From Streptomyces sp. H39-S7 (GTDB taxonomy: Bacteria; Actinomycetota; Actinomycetes; Streptomycetales; Streptomycetaceae): DNA of 64,000 nt. Positions within the stretch are counted from its first letter, which is position 1, and each line of letters starts with the position of its first letter. Positions 34,652 through 41,998 of this stretch are shown in pieces. The DNA is taken from assembly GCF_027158205.1 (NCBI RefSeq), contig NZ_JAPVLU010000003.1, positions 62,001-126,000 of the forward strand, written 5' to 3'. A program made the position numbers and the translations under genes. The notes beneath the pieces were generated by a model. That model worked only from the letters and a program-made list of their open reading frames with translations. It was not told the DNA's origin and searched no databases.

Positions 34652-37582
34652 ATGGACAGCGCGACAGGGCCCGACCAGGGCCTGCGGTTCGCAGTTCTCG
34701 GTCCAGTACGGGCATGGCGCGACGAGCAGCCGATCGTGACCGGCTCCCCGCAGCAGCGCGCGCTCCTCGCCGCGCTGCTGCTGCGCGGCGGCCGGACCGC
34801 GACCGCGTCCGAACTCCTCGACGCCCTGTGGGGCGAGACGGCGCCGACCACCGCGCTGGCCGCGCTCCGCTCGTACGCGTTCCGGCTGCGCAAGGCGCTC
34901 GGCGCCGACGCGCTCATCACCGAGTCCGGCGGCTACGCCCTCCATGTGGCGCCGGACGGGCTGGACTTCGCCGCCGCGGAGCGCCTCGCCGCCGAGGCCG
35001 AGAAGGCCCGCGGCGCGGGCGACCCGGTGCGGGCCCGCGAGTTGCTCGCGACGGCGCTGGGCATGTGGAACGGCGAGCCGCTCGCCGGGCTGCCGGGACC
35101 GTACGCCGAGGCCCAGCGCAACCGGCTGGAGGAGTGGCGGCTGGCCGTCACCGAGACCCGCCTGGAACTCGATCTGGAACTGGCCGCGCACGCCGAGGCC
35201 GTCTCCGAGCTGACCGCGCTCTCCGCCGAACACCCGCTGCGCGAGCGGCTCCGCTGCCTGCTGATGCTCGCCCTCTACCGCGGCGGCCGGCAGGCCGAGG
35301 CGCTCGGTGTCTACGCCGACACCAGACGACTGCTCGCCGACGAGCTGGGCGTCGACCCCTGCGCCGAACTCATGGAGCTGCACCAGCGGATCCTGGAGGC
35401 CGACCCCGGCCTGGCCGCCCCGGCCGGGCCCGGCGGACACGTCGCCGAGATCGTCCGGCCGGCCCAGCTCCCCGCGACCGTCTCCGACTTCACCGGCCGC
35501 GCCGCCTTCGTCCGGGAACTCGGCGCCCAGCTCACCGAGGCCGACAAGGACGTCATGGCGGTCTCGGCGCTGGCCGGCATCGGCGGCGTCGGCAAGACCA
35601 CCCTCGCCGTCCACGTCGCGCACGCCGCCCGTGACGCCTTCCCCGACGGCCAGCTCTACGTCGACCTCCAGGGCACCGACGCCAGGCCCGCGGAACCCGA
35701 AGCCGTCCTCGGCTCGTTCCTGCGGGCGCTGGGCCTGTCCGACAGCGCGATCCCCGACTCGCTCGCCGACCGCGCCGCGCTCTACCGCTCCACCCTCGAC
35801 GGCCGCCGGGTGCTCGCACTGCTCGACAACGCCCATGACGCCGCCCAGGTACGGCCGTTGCTGCCCGGCACGCCCGGCTGCGCCGCGCTGATCACCAGCC
35901 GGGTCCGGATGGTCGACCTCGCGGGCGCGCACCTCGTCGACCTGGACGTGATGAGCCCCGAAGAGGCCCTGCACCTCTTCACCAAGATCGTCGGCGAGGA
36001 GCGTGTCACCAGCGAACGCCAGTCCGCCCTCGACGTCGTCGCCGCCTGCGGTTTCCTCCCGCTCGCCATCCGTATCGCCGCCTCCCGGCTGGCCGCGCGC
36101 CGTACCTGGACCGTCGCCGTGCTGGCCCGCAAGCTCGCCGACCAGCGCCGCCGCCTCGACGAACTGCGCGCCGGCGACCTGGCCGTCAAGGCCACCTTCG
36201 CACTCGGCTACGGCCAGCTCGAACCGCTCCAGGCCCGCGCCTTCCGCCTCCTGTCGCTCCCCGACGGCCCGGACATCTCCCTGGACGCGGCAGCCGCCAT
36301 CCTGGACATGGACCCGTACTCCACCGAGGAGCTGCTCGAAGCCCTCGTCGACATCAGCCTCATCGAGTCCGCCGCCCCGGCCCGCTACCGCTTCCACGAC
36401 CTGCTGCGCCTGTACGCGCGCGAGTGCGCCGACCGCGACGAGACCGACGAGGCCCGCTGCCAGGCCCTGTCCCGGCTGCTCGACTTCTACCTCTCCTCCG
36501 CCGCGTGCGCCTACGAGCTGGAGAACCCCGGCGACCGCGTCCTGGACCACCTCGCACCCACCGAACGCGCCGGCCTGGCCTTCGGCACCCGCGAAGAGGC
36601 CCTGGAATGGCTGTTCTCCGAGGCCCAGGGCCTGCTCGCCGCCGTCCAGCAGGCAGCGGGCGGCGGCTGCGAGGGCCCGATGCGGCGCGCGGTCGACCTG
36701 CTGTGGGCGTCCCAGGACCTCGTGGAATCGGGCATCTACGCGCGCCAGTACGAGCAAGGGGTGCAGGCGCTGGTGCGGACGGCGAGCGAGTGCGCCGAGC
36801 ACCTGGTCGAGGGCCGGGCCCGCGTCCTGCTCGGCCAACTCCACCGGCTGTTCGGGCAGTTCGCGGCGGCGGACAACGAGGCACAGCGTTCCCTCATCCT
36901 GGGCCTCGCCGCCGAGGACCCGCTGACCTGCAGCTACGCGCCCAACCTGCGCGGCAGTGTCGCGCTGCAGGCCCTTCGGTTCGCCGAGTGCGCCGAGTAC
37001 CACATGATTGCCCTGGAGGCGTTCCGGGATGACGGCAACCGGCACGGAGAAGCGGCCGCGCTCAGCAACCTCTCCCGCGCCCAGCTGGAACTGGGCGAAA
37101 CGGAGGCGGCCGTCTCCACCGCGGAGCAGGCCGTAACGATCTACCGCCAACTGGGCGTCGGCTTCCGGCTCGGCAACGGCCTCTACGCCATGGCCATCGC
37201 CCTCACGGCAACCCGCCGCCTCGACGAGGCATCGGCCTGCCTGACCGAGGGTCTGGGCATCTTCCGAGAGGCGCGACAGCAGTTCTGGGAAGGCATGACG
37301 CTGTTCCGGCTCTCCAAGGTGCACCTGGCGGACGGCCAGTGGCGCCAGTCCGCGTCCCATGCCGAGCAGGCGCTGGTCATCCTGCGCGAGGTCGGCGGCG
37401 AATGGCGCACCGCGAACGCCCTGACGGTCCTGGGCCGGGCCCTCGCCGGCTTCGGCCAGACCATCCGCGCCCGCGCCTGCTGGCACGACGCCCTCGGCAT
37501 CTTCACCGCCCTCGACTCCCCCGAGGCGGACGAGGTCCGCGGCCTCATCGATGACCGGCCGACTTCTGCCGTTGCCATATAG
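34652..37582 (+). CDS. afsR: AfsR, SARP-type global regulator with NB-ARC and TPR domains
   Basis: A 976-residue regulator. Residues ~10-100 are the OmpR-type winged helix (LRFAVLGPVRAW, RALLAALLLRGGRTATASELLDALWG). About 100-250 is the BTAD (EALGVYADTRRLLADELGVDP). NB-ARC follows with P-loop GIGGVGKTT (Lys315) and LALLDNAHD Walker B. TPR-like repeats run from ~650 to 960. In S. coelicolor AfsR is phosphorylated by AfsK and turns on afsS to raise antibiotic production; the matching kinase is at 47645 and the peptide gene at 37735. Identification rests on length, domain order and recollection of the family sequence. Confidence 0.93.
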   Translation: MDSATGPDQGLRFAVLGPVRAWRDEQPIVTGSPQQRALLAALLLRGGRTATASELLDALWGETAPTTALAALRSYAFRLRKALGADALITESGGYALHVAPDGLDFAAAERLAAEAEKARGAGDPVRARELLATALGMWNGEPLAGLPGPYAEAQRNRLEEWRLAVTETRLELDLELAAHAEAVSELTALSAEHPLRERLRCLLMLALYRGGRQAEALGVYADTRRLLADELGVDPCAELMELHQRILEADPGLAAPAGPGGHVAEIVRPAQLPATVSDFTGRAAFVRELGAQLTEADKDVMAVSALAGIGGVGKTTLAVHVAHAARDAFPDGQLYVDLQGTDARPAEPEAVLGSFLRALGLSDSAIPDSLADRAALYRSTLDGRRVLALLDNAHDAAQVRPLLPGTPGCAALITSRVRMVDLAGAHLVDLDVMSPEEALHLFTKIVGEERVTSERQSALDVVAACGFLPLAIRIAASRLAARRTWTVAVLARKLADQRRRLDELRAGDLAVKATFALGYGQLEPLQARAFRLLSLPDGPDISLDAAAAILDMDPYSTEELLEALVDISLIESAAPARYRFHDLLRLYARECADRDETDEARCQALSRLLDFYLSSAACAYELENPGDRVLDHLAPTERAGLAFGTREEALEWLFSEAQGLLAAVQQAAGGGCEGPMRRAVDLLWASQDLVESGIYARQYEQGVQALVRTASECAEHLVEGRARVLLGQLHRLFGQFAAADNEAQRSLILGLAAEDPLTCSYAPNLRGSVALQALRFAECAEYHMIALEAFRDDGNRHGEAAALSNLSRAQLELGETEAAVSTAEQAVTIYRQLGVGFRLGNGLYAMAIALTATRRLDEASACLTEGLGIFREARQQFWEGMTLFRLSKVHLADGQWRQSASHAEQALVILREVGGEWRTANALTVLGRALAGFGQTIRARACWHDALGIFTALDSPEADEVRGLIDDRPTSAVAI

Positions 37583-37611
37583 TCCCAGGTCACCGCGAGC
37601 AACGTGCTCGT

Positions 37612-37628
37612 TTATCGGTTGATTATCG
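37612..37628 (+). promoter_or_regulatory. SARP-type direct repeat upstream of afsS
   Basis: TTATCG occurs at 37612-37617 and again at 37623-37628, exactly 11 bases apart. SARPs bind heptameric direct repeats of 11-bp period overlapping the -35 region, and S. coelicolor AfsR binds such a site at afsS. A -10-like CAGGAT (37637) follows 8 bases after the second repeat, the spacing known for SARP promoters. Confidence 0.65.
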
Positions 37629-37734
37629 CGGGATGCCAGGATTCCATTCATTGCACGAGCCACCCGCCCGGTGACGCACGGGGGTCGCCACCGGGCGGGT
37701 TCACCACCGGAACGACAAAACCTGGGGAGTCCAT

Positions 37735-37899
37735 ATGACCACCGAGATCCCGAAGCCGAAGAACAACGATCCCATCGTCAAGCCGGACAACTGGCACAGC
37801 GACAGCACCACGGAGCCCATCCCCGACGTCCTGCTCGGCGACGGCGGCACCGAGACCAAGCCCGACAACTGGCACAGCGACTCGGAGCCCGCCAACTAA
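37735..37899 (+). CDS. afsS: AfsS/AfsR2-type small regulatory protein (54 aa)
   Basis: A 54-residue hydrophilic protein that starts at ATG 37735 after GGGGAG, 152 bases downstream of afsR. It holds two exact copies of KPDNWHSDS (residues 16-24 and 42-50), separated by an acidic/Thr-rich stretch. No signal peptide or Cys. In S. coelicolor afsS directly follows afsR, encodes a repeat-containing protein of about 63 residues and stimulates antibiotic synthesis by an unknown mechanism. Position, size and internal repeats support the assignment; I could not align it. Confidence 0.8.
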   Translation: MTTEIPKPKNNDPIVKPDNWHSDSTTEPIPDVLLGDGGTETKPDNWHSDSEPAN

Positions 37900-37928
37900 C
37901 CGGCCGAGCCGCACAGTCCGGCCCCACA

Positions 37929-38176
37929 CGCTCGGGGGAGCGGCAGGGGCCATCGGGGGACACCGGAGCCACGGGGAAGCACGGGGGGAAAAGACGTTCA
38001 GGGGCTCGGGGGAGCCCAGGAGCGAACGGGCTCGGGGGAGCCCACGGTCCGGGGGGACCACATGGGGGAAACGCTCAGGGGTTCGGGGGAACCCAGGGGT
38101 GCACGGGGCTCGGGGGAGCCCACCGATGAACGGGTCCGGGGGGACCCCAGCACGAATCCAGGGTCCGGGGGGACTC
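37929..38176 (+). repeat. Array of eight small hairpins with GGGG loops
   Basis: Eight units of the form stem(5-6)-GGGG-stem' start at 37929, 38002, 38028, 38046, 38079, 38106, 38132 and 38161. A decayed one lies near 37954. Stems differ but stay paired: CGCTC/GAGCG, GGGCTC/GAGCCC (three times), GGTCC/GGACC, GGGTTC/GAACCC, GGGTCC/GGACCC, and GGGTCC/GGACTC with one G-T pair. Spacers are irregular (2-21 bases). The array begins 29 bases after the afsS stop and ends 36 bases before a terminator. This suggests an RNA structure within the afsS 3' region rather than coding sequence. Confidence 0.8.
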
Positions 38177-38211
38177 AGCGGAAGGAACGGGACCGCACGC
38201 AGGGGGAACAC

Positions 38212-38256
38212 GAGAGACCGACCATGGCGTGGAGGGGGCGCCGTGGCCGGTCTCTC
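38212..38256 (+). terminator. Terminator closing the afsS/hairpin transcript
   Basis: GAGAGACCG pairs with CGGTCTCTC, the stem continues inward through ACCATGGCG against CGCCGTGGC with two mismatches or wobbles, and TTT follows. This is the best T-tailed terminator in the window. Confidence 0.8.
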
Positions 38257-38302
38257 TTTCCGTGCGGGGACGCCCTACGGGCGCCAGGGGCGGGGAATCC
38301 GA

Positions 38303-38563
38303 CTACTCGTACCAGGTGATCGAGCAGATGTAGATCGCCTCATGACGCGGCACAGCGAGGAACGAGAAGAAGCCGCGCCCGCTGAGGATGTCGAATTCCC
38401 GGAGTCCGCCCTCCCGGTCCTCCGGTCGCCCCACCTTGATCGCATCATGCCCCAGAGCGGCGAGCTCAACTGCCAACCGCTCGACCTCCGCGACCACGCC
38501 GGTCGGCAGTCCCTGGGCCACATACGCTTCGCTCGGGTTCCACTCCCACGTCCAGCCGTTCAC
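38303..38563 (-). CDS. Small protein of unknown function, toxin-like partner of DUF6247
   Basis: An 86-residue protein starting at GTG 38563, which overlaps the stop of the upstream gene by 4 bases (GTGA). It is Trp-rich at the N-terminus (NGWTWEWNPSEAY) and ends in EAIYICSITWYE. Size, beta-strand-rich end and coupling to a small upstream helical protein recall RelE/ParE-type toxins, but I cannot identify a catalytic residue. Role uncertain. Confidence 0.6.
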   Translation of the reverse strand: MNGWTWEWNPSEAYVAQGLPTGVVAEVERLAVELAALGHDAIKVGRPEDREGGLREFDILSGRGFFSFLAVPRHEAIYICSITWYE

Positions 38564-38907
38564 AGTCCGGCTTCCCTCTCCGCCGTCTCGCGGATGGACC
38601 GGATCTCGGCGATCGCCTCGGTCGGATCCATCTCGCCCTCGTCCACAACCCGCTCCAGCACGCGAAGCCGGGCGGCGCGTTCCGGATGGCGTTCGATGGC
38701 GACGAACACTGCCCACGAATGGACGAAGGCTCGCAGCGGAGCAAGGCTGCTGGTTGCCTGCGCGTTCGTGGTGGCCTCGAAAAGGTGCTGGATAAGTGCG
38801 GGGATCCTACTGGGTGCGATCTTCGCAACCGCGGCCCGAAGGGCGTCGGGCGTCAACTCCGGCATCGCGATCAGCGGCCCGTATGGGCCGCTGGGCTGCT
38901 CGGTCAT
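38560..38907 (-). CDS. DUF6247-like protein, possible antitoxin
   Basis: A 115-residue, mostly helical protein. It begins with a Pro/Gly-rich segment (GPYGPLIAMPELTPDALRAAVAKIAPSRIP) and continues with a helical region including ALIQHLFEATTNAQ and RLRVLERVVDEGEMDPTEAIAEIR. Such proteins are common in Streptomyces beside short toxin-like genes. GGAGGTGTG precedes ATG 38907. Its stop overlaps the start of the 86-residue partner, so the two are translated together. DUF6247 membership is my recollection. Confidence 0.65.
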   Translation of the reverse strand: MTEQPSGPYGPLIAMPELTPDALRAAVAKIAPSRIPALIQHLFEATTNAQATSSLAPLRAFVHSWAVFVAIERHPERAARLRVLERVVDEGEMDPTEAIAEIRSIRETAEREAGL

Positions 38908-39055
38908 CGCACACCTCCGATAGGAGCGGTCAGGACGATTCACGGTACCGGTCCTGACCCAGGTGGACAGCGCAACGAAGCCTCCCGGAGGTTCGGCGTC
39001 CGAACACGCCGGGTGCTGCGCGCGAAAACAGGGCAAAGCGGGCAGGGTAGTCCGC

Positions 39056-39673
39056 GTGATCAATACCTTCGAGGGGATCGTCGAGCGGTTCGTGCTGGCC
39101 GGGGACGGGTTCGGGCGGGTGCTGCGGGAGGTGCGGCCCGAGCAGTGGGGGTGGCCCACTCCCTGCGCGGAGTGGGACGTGCGCCTGCTGGCCAACCACA
39201 TGACGCGGGGCAACCTCAGCTACGTCAGCCTGCTGGACGGCGGCACCGCCGCCGACTTCCTGGACCTGCGGGACGCCGACGCGCTCGGCGCCGATCCGGT
39301 CGCCGCGTACACCCGCTCCTTCCAGGAGTGCGCCACCGCCTTCAGCCGGCCGGGCGCACTGCAACAGGTCCTCGACTACCCCCTGGGCAAGGTCACCGCA
39401 GCCCAGGCGCTCGCCGTGCGCAGCACCGACAGCACCATCCACACCTGGGACCTCGCCCGCGCCACCGGCGCGGACGAGACCCTGGACCCCGGCCTGGTCG
39501 CCTGGATCGACGGCCAACTGGAGGAGATCTACGCCGGCCTGGCCGAGTCCCCCACCGCAACGGAAACCACCCACCGCTTCTTCGCAGCCCCGGCCGACAC
39601 CTGCGCGCACGACGCGTCCCGCCAGAACCGCCTGCTCAACCGCATGGGCCGCACCCCGGAGCACCGCGCCTGA
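39056..39673 (+). CDS. TIGR03086-family (mycothiol-dependent/DinB-like) metal-binding protein
   Basis: A 205-residue protein of the MDMPI/DinB_2 four-helix fold. Typical parts: RPEQWGWPTPCAEWDVRLLANHMTRGN (metal-binding His), DSTIHTWDLARATG and the C-terminal PEHRA. Relatives include mycothiol-dependent maleylpyruvate isomerase; this subgroup has no fixed reaction. GTG 39056 (INTFEGIVERF) is the likely start. Actinomycete-specific thiol chemistry is inferred from the family only. Confidence 0.85.
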   Translation: MINTFEGIVERFVLAGDGFGRVLREVRPEQWGWPTPCAEWDVRLLANHMTRGNLSYVSLLDGGTAADFLDLRDADALGADPVAAYTRSFQECATAFSRPGALQQVLDYPLGKVTAAQALAVRSTDSTIHTWDLARATGADETLDPGLVAWIDGQLEEIYAGLAESPTATETTHRFFAAPADTCAHDASRQNRLLNRMGRTPEHRA

Positions 39674-39675
39674 CG

Positions 39676-39792
39676 CGGGCGGCTACCGCGTACGGATCTC
39701 ACACCACACCCCCTCTCACCACCACTCCCGCGCTGCTCGCGCGGTTCCTCGACGGCGTCAAGGCCGGGCAGTACGACGACTGGGCCGGCTGA
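39676..39792 (+). pseudogene. Possible remnant of a small-protein gene C-terminus
   Basis: An open stretch of 38 codons without an ATG, GTG or TTG start that ends LLARFLDGVKAGQYDDWAG. The ending is reminiscent of DUF397 proteins (xFxxGVKAGxxD), and its stop codon directly abuts the inverted repeat that starts at 39793. It may be the tail of a gene whose front has been lost. Weak evidence. Confidence 0.3.
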
Positions 39793-39899
39793 GGTCAGAG
39801 CAGTACGAAGTGGCTCTTCTGCGTCGCTGCGCGCCTTGACCGCGGGGAGGGGGGAGGCTCCGGCGCTGCGCGCCTGCCAGTGGGGGCGGCCCGCTGCGC
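39793..39899 (+). repeat. Left arm of a ~107-bp imperfect inverted repeat
   Basis: This arm matches the reverse complement of 40195-40300 over 107 bases with about 16 mismatches and one indel (~85%). Shared blocks include GCGCGCCTTGACCGCGGGGAG and CGCCTGCCAGTG. The arms are 295 bases apart. Confidence 0.8.
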
Positions 39900-40194
39900 G
39901 GTCCCGCGAGGTGGAGGGAGTCCGGTCCGCTGCGCTCCCCGGGGCGGGCGGGGGCTGCGCTGCCCGAAACTTCGCCAGGCGGTGTTTTGACCGTCCTTAG
40001 TGATCCACATCCGCCGAAAGTCCACCTCCTGGGTCACAACTGAACCCTCTCGTCACACCCGTCTCACCTTTTGGCAGGGAAGGTGGGCGAGAGCTCCACC
40101 CCGCTCGGGGCGCAAAGCGAGCCCGACGCACTTCCCGGACACGCCACCCGCAGCGCACCACCGGGACCGACCGACCCCCGCCCTGCCCAGGGCA

Positions 40195-40300
40195 GCGCAG
40201 CGGACCGCCTTCACTGGCAGGCGCACAGCGCCGGGGCCGCCCGCTCCCCGCGGTCAAGGCGCGCAGCACCGTAGAAGCACCACTCCGCACTGCTCCGACC
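40195..40300 (-). repeat. Right arm of the imperfect inverted repeat
   Basis: Reverse-complement partner of 39793-39899. It ends 17 bases from the acyl-CoA synthetase stop. The space between the arms (39900-40194) contains no gene; it has a T/A-richer centre near 39985-40080. The whole 642-base gap between 39674 and 40316 contains only the remnant and this element. Confidence 0.8.
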
Positions 40301-40316
40301 CCAGCCCCCACTACCC

Positions 40317-41882
40317 CTACCGGCCCGCCGCCCCCCGCAGCTCCGCCTTCATGACCTTTCCGCTCGCGTTCCTCGGGAGCTCGTGCAGGAAGCGGACCTC
40401 CCTCGGGACCTTGTAGTTGGCCATTTCGCGGCGTGACCAGGCGATGAGGTCGTCGGCGGAGAGGGTGGAGTCGGGGCGGCGGATGACGTAGGCCTTGCCG
40501 ACCTCGCCGAGGCGGGGGTCGGGGATGCCGATGACGGCGGCGTCCGTGACGTCGGGGTGGTGGCGCAGCGCCTGTTCTATCTCGGCGGGGTACGCGTTGA
40601 AGCCGCCGACGATGAACATGTCCTTGATGCGGTCGGTGATGCGCAGGTTGCCGTCGGCGTCCATGACGCCGACGTCGCCGGTGTGCAGCCAGCCGTCGGG
40701 GTCGATGGCGCGGTCCGTCTCGTCGGGGTCCTCGAAGTAGCCGCGCATGACGTTGTAGCCGCGGACCAGGACCTCGCCGGGCTCACCGGGGCCGGCGGAC
40801 AGGACGCGCACCTCGGTGTCCGGGATGGCGCGGCCCGAGGTGGAGGCGATGACTTCGGCCGGGTCGCCCTGGCGGCACATCGTGACCGTGCCGCTGGCCT
40901 CGGTGAGCCCGTACGCCGTCAGGACGGTGGCGATCTTCAGCTCCGCGCGCAGCCGTTCGACGAGTTCGAGGGGGACGACCGCGGCGCCGGTGACGACGAG
41001 GCGCAGCGCGCTCAGGTCGTGCTGGGCGCGGGCCGGGTGGTCGAGGATCGACTGGTGGAGGGTGGGCGGGCCGGGGAGGACGCTGATGCGCTCGGCGGCG
41101 ATGTTGGCGAGCGCGGTGTCGACGCTGAAGACCGGCTGCGGCACCATCGTGGCGCCGCGCATGAGGCAGGCGATGATGCCGGCCTTGTAGCCGAAGGTGT
41201 GGAAGAACGGGTTGACGATCAGGTAGCGGTCGCCTTCGGTCAGGCCCGCCAGTTCGCTCCAGACGCTGTAGACGCGCAGCGTCTGGGCGTGCGTGATGAC
41301 GGCGCCCTTGGGGTGGCCCGTGGTCCCGGAGGTGAACGTGATGTCCGAGGGGTCGTCGGGGCTCAGCGAGTCCGCCCGGCGGCGTACCGCCTCGCGCGAG
41401 ACCGTCTCGCCGCCCGCCAGGAAGTCCCGCCATGTCCGGTACCCCTCGGGAGCGGTGTCGGAGAGCACGACGACATCCCGCAGATGCGGCAGCTCGGCGT
41501 CGGCACGGCGCAGCGAGGCGACGTACGACGTGCCGAGGAAGGTGCCGGTGACGAAGAGCAGTTTGGCGCGGGTGCGCTGCAGGACGTAGGCCGCCTCGGC
41601 GCCCTTGAAGCGGGTGTTGAGCGGGACGAGGACACCGCCCGCGGACACGGCGCCGAGCGCCGCGACGATCCAGTCGAGCGTGTTGGGTGCCCAGATCGCC
41701 ACGCGGTCGCCCGCTTCGACACCGGCCGCGATCGTCGCGGCGGCCGCCCGTTCGACGCGCTCACCCAGCTCGGCGTAGCTGACACGGGTCCGGCCGTCGA
41801 CGACCGCCTCGCGGTCGCCGTGCAGTCGTACCGCCGCTCGTACCAGCCCCGGGATGCTGCCCCAGTCCAGGTCACCGCGCAT
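40317..41882 (-). CDS. Acyl-CoA synthetase (AMP-forming, FadD/ANL superfamily)
   Basis: A 521-residue ANL enzyme that activates a carboxylic acid to its CoA thioester via an acyl-AMP. Motifs: P-loop TFTSGTTGHPKGA (residues ~175-187), YGLTEASG (~310), DGWLHTGD (~395) and NASGKVMK (~510, catalytic Lys). GGAGGGGAG precedes ATG 41882. It is divergent from the thiolase operon, and two regulon operators lie between them. Substrate may be a cyclic or aliphatic side-chain acid; broad. Confidence 0.92.
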   Translation of the reverse strand: MRGDLDWGSIPGLVRAAVRLHGDREAVVDGRTRVSYAELGERVERAAAATIAAGVEAGDRVAIWAPNTLDWIVAALGAVSAGGVLVPLNTRFKGAEAAYVLQRTRAKLLFVTGTFLGTSYVASLRRADAELPHLRDVVVLSDTAPEGYRTWRDFLAGGETVSREAVRRRADSLSPDDPSDITFTSGTTGHPKGAVITHAQTLRVYSVWSELAGLTEGDRYLIVNPFFHTFGYKAGIIACLMRGATMVPQPVFSVDTALANIAAERISVLPGPPTLHQSILDHPARAQHDLSALRLVVTGAAVVPLELVERLRAELKIATVLTAYGLTEASGTVTMCRQGDPAEVIASTSGRAIPDTEVRVLSAGPGEPGEVLVRGYNVMRGYFEDPDETDRAIDPDGWLHTGDVGVMDADGNLRITDRIKDMFIVGGFNAYPAEIEQALRHHPDVTDAAVIGIPDPRLGEVGKAYVIRRPDSTLSADDLIAWSRREMANYKVPREVRFLHELPRNASGKVMKAELRGAAGR

Positions 41883-41929
41883 GATGCTCCCCTCCGCCAC
41901 GGACCTACAACAACCGCTCCACCTACTAC

Positions 41930-41944
41930 CTGACTGTCCGTCAG
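41930..41944. promoter_or_regulatory. TetR-regulon operator (CTGACTGTCCGTCAG)
   Basis: One of two sites between the divergent acyl-CoA synthetase and thiolase genes; one mismatch to CTGACG-N3-CGTCAG. Confidence 0.8.
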
Positions 41945-41956
41945 ATTAGCGGTACC

Positions 41957-41971
41957 CTGACTGGCTGTCAG
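41957..41971. promoter_or_regulatory. TetR-regulon operator, degenerate (CTGACTGGCTGTCAG)
   Basis: Second site of the pair, 27 bases from the first. Two mismatches to the consensus, outer CTGAC/GTCAG arms intact. Confidence 0.7.
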
Positions 41972-41998
41972 CAGTGGTGACCATGCCGGGAGGTGTCC

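Noticed and set aside
34640..37663. Very long open frame antisense to afsR (and another opposite 58851-62171)
   Set aside because: High GC3 in genuine genes leaves long stop-free frames on the other strand. The composition of these products is Gly/Arg/Val-biased without domains, while the forward frames have clear families.
37735..37899. AfsS-like peptide as a RiPP precursor or secreted pheromone
   Set aside because: No modification or transporter genes, no signal peptide and no leader/core layout. The position after afsR explains it better.
37671..38129. Collagen-like Gly-rich frame across the hairpin array
   Set aside because: The Gly-x-x pattern follows from the repeated GGGG loops. It overlaps afsS in another frame and has no ribosome site; the hairpin covariation explains the sequence better.
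37929..38176. CRISPR array
   Set aside because: Units are only 14-16 bases with spacers of 2-21 bases, unequal repeats and no cas genes.
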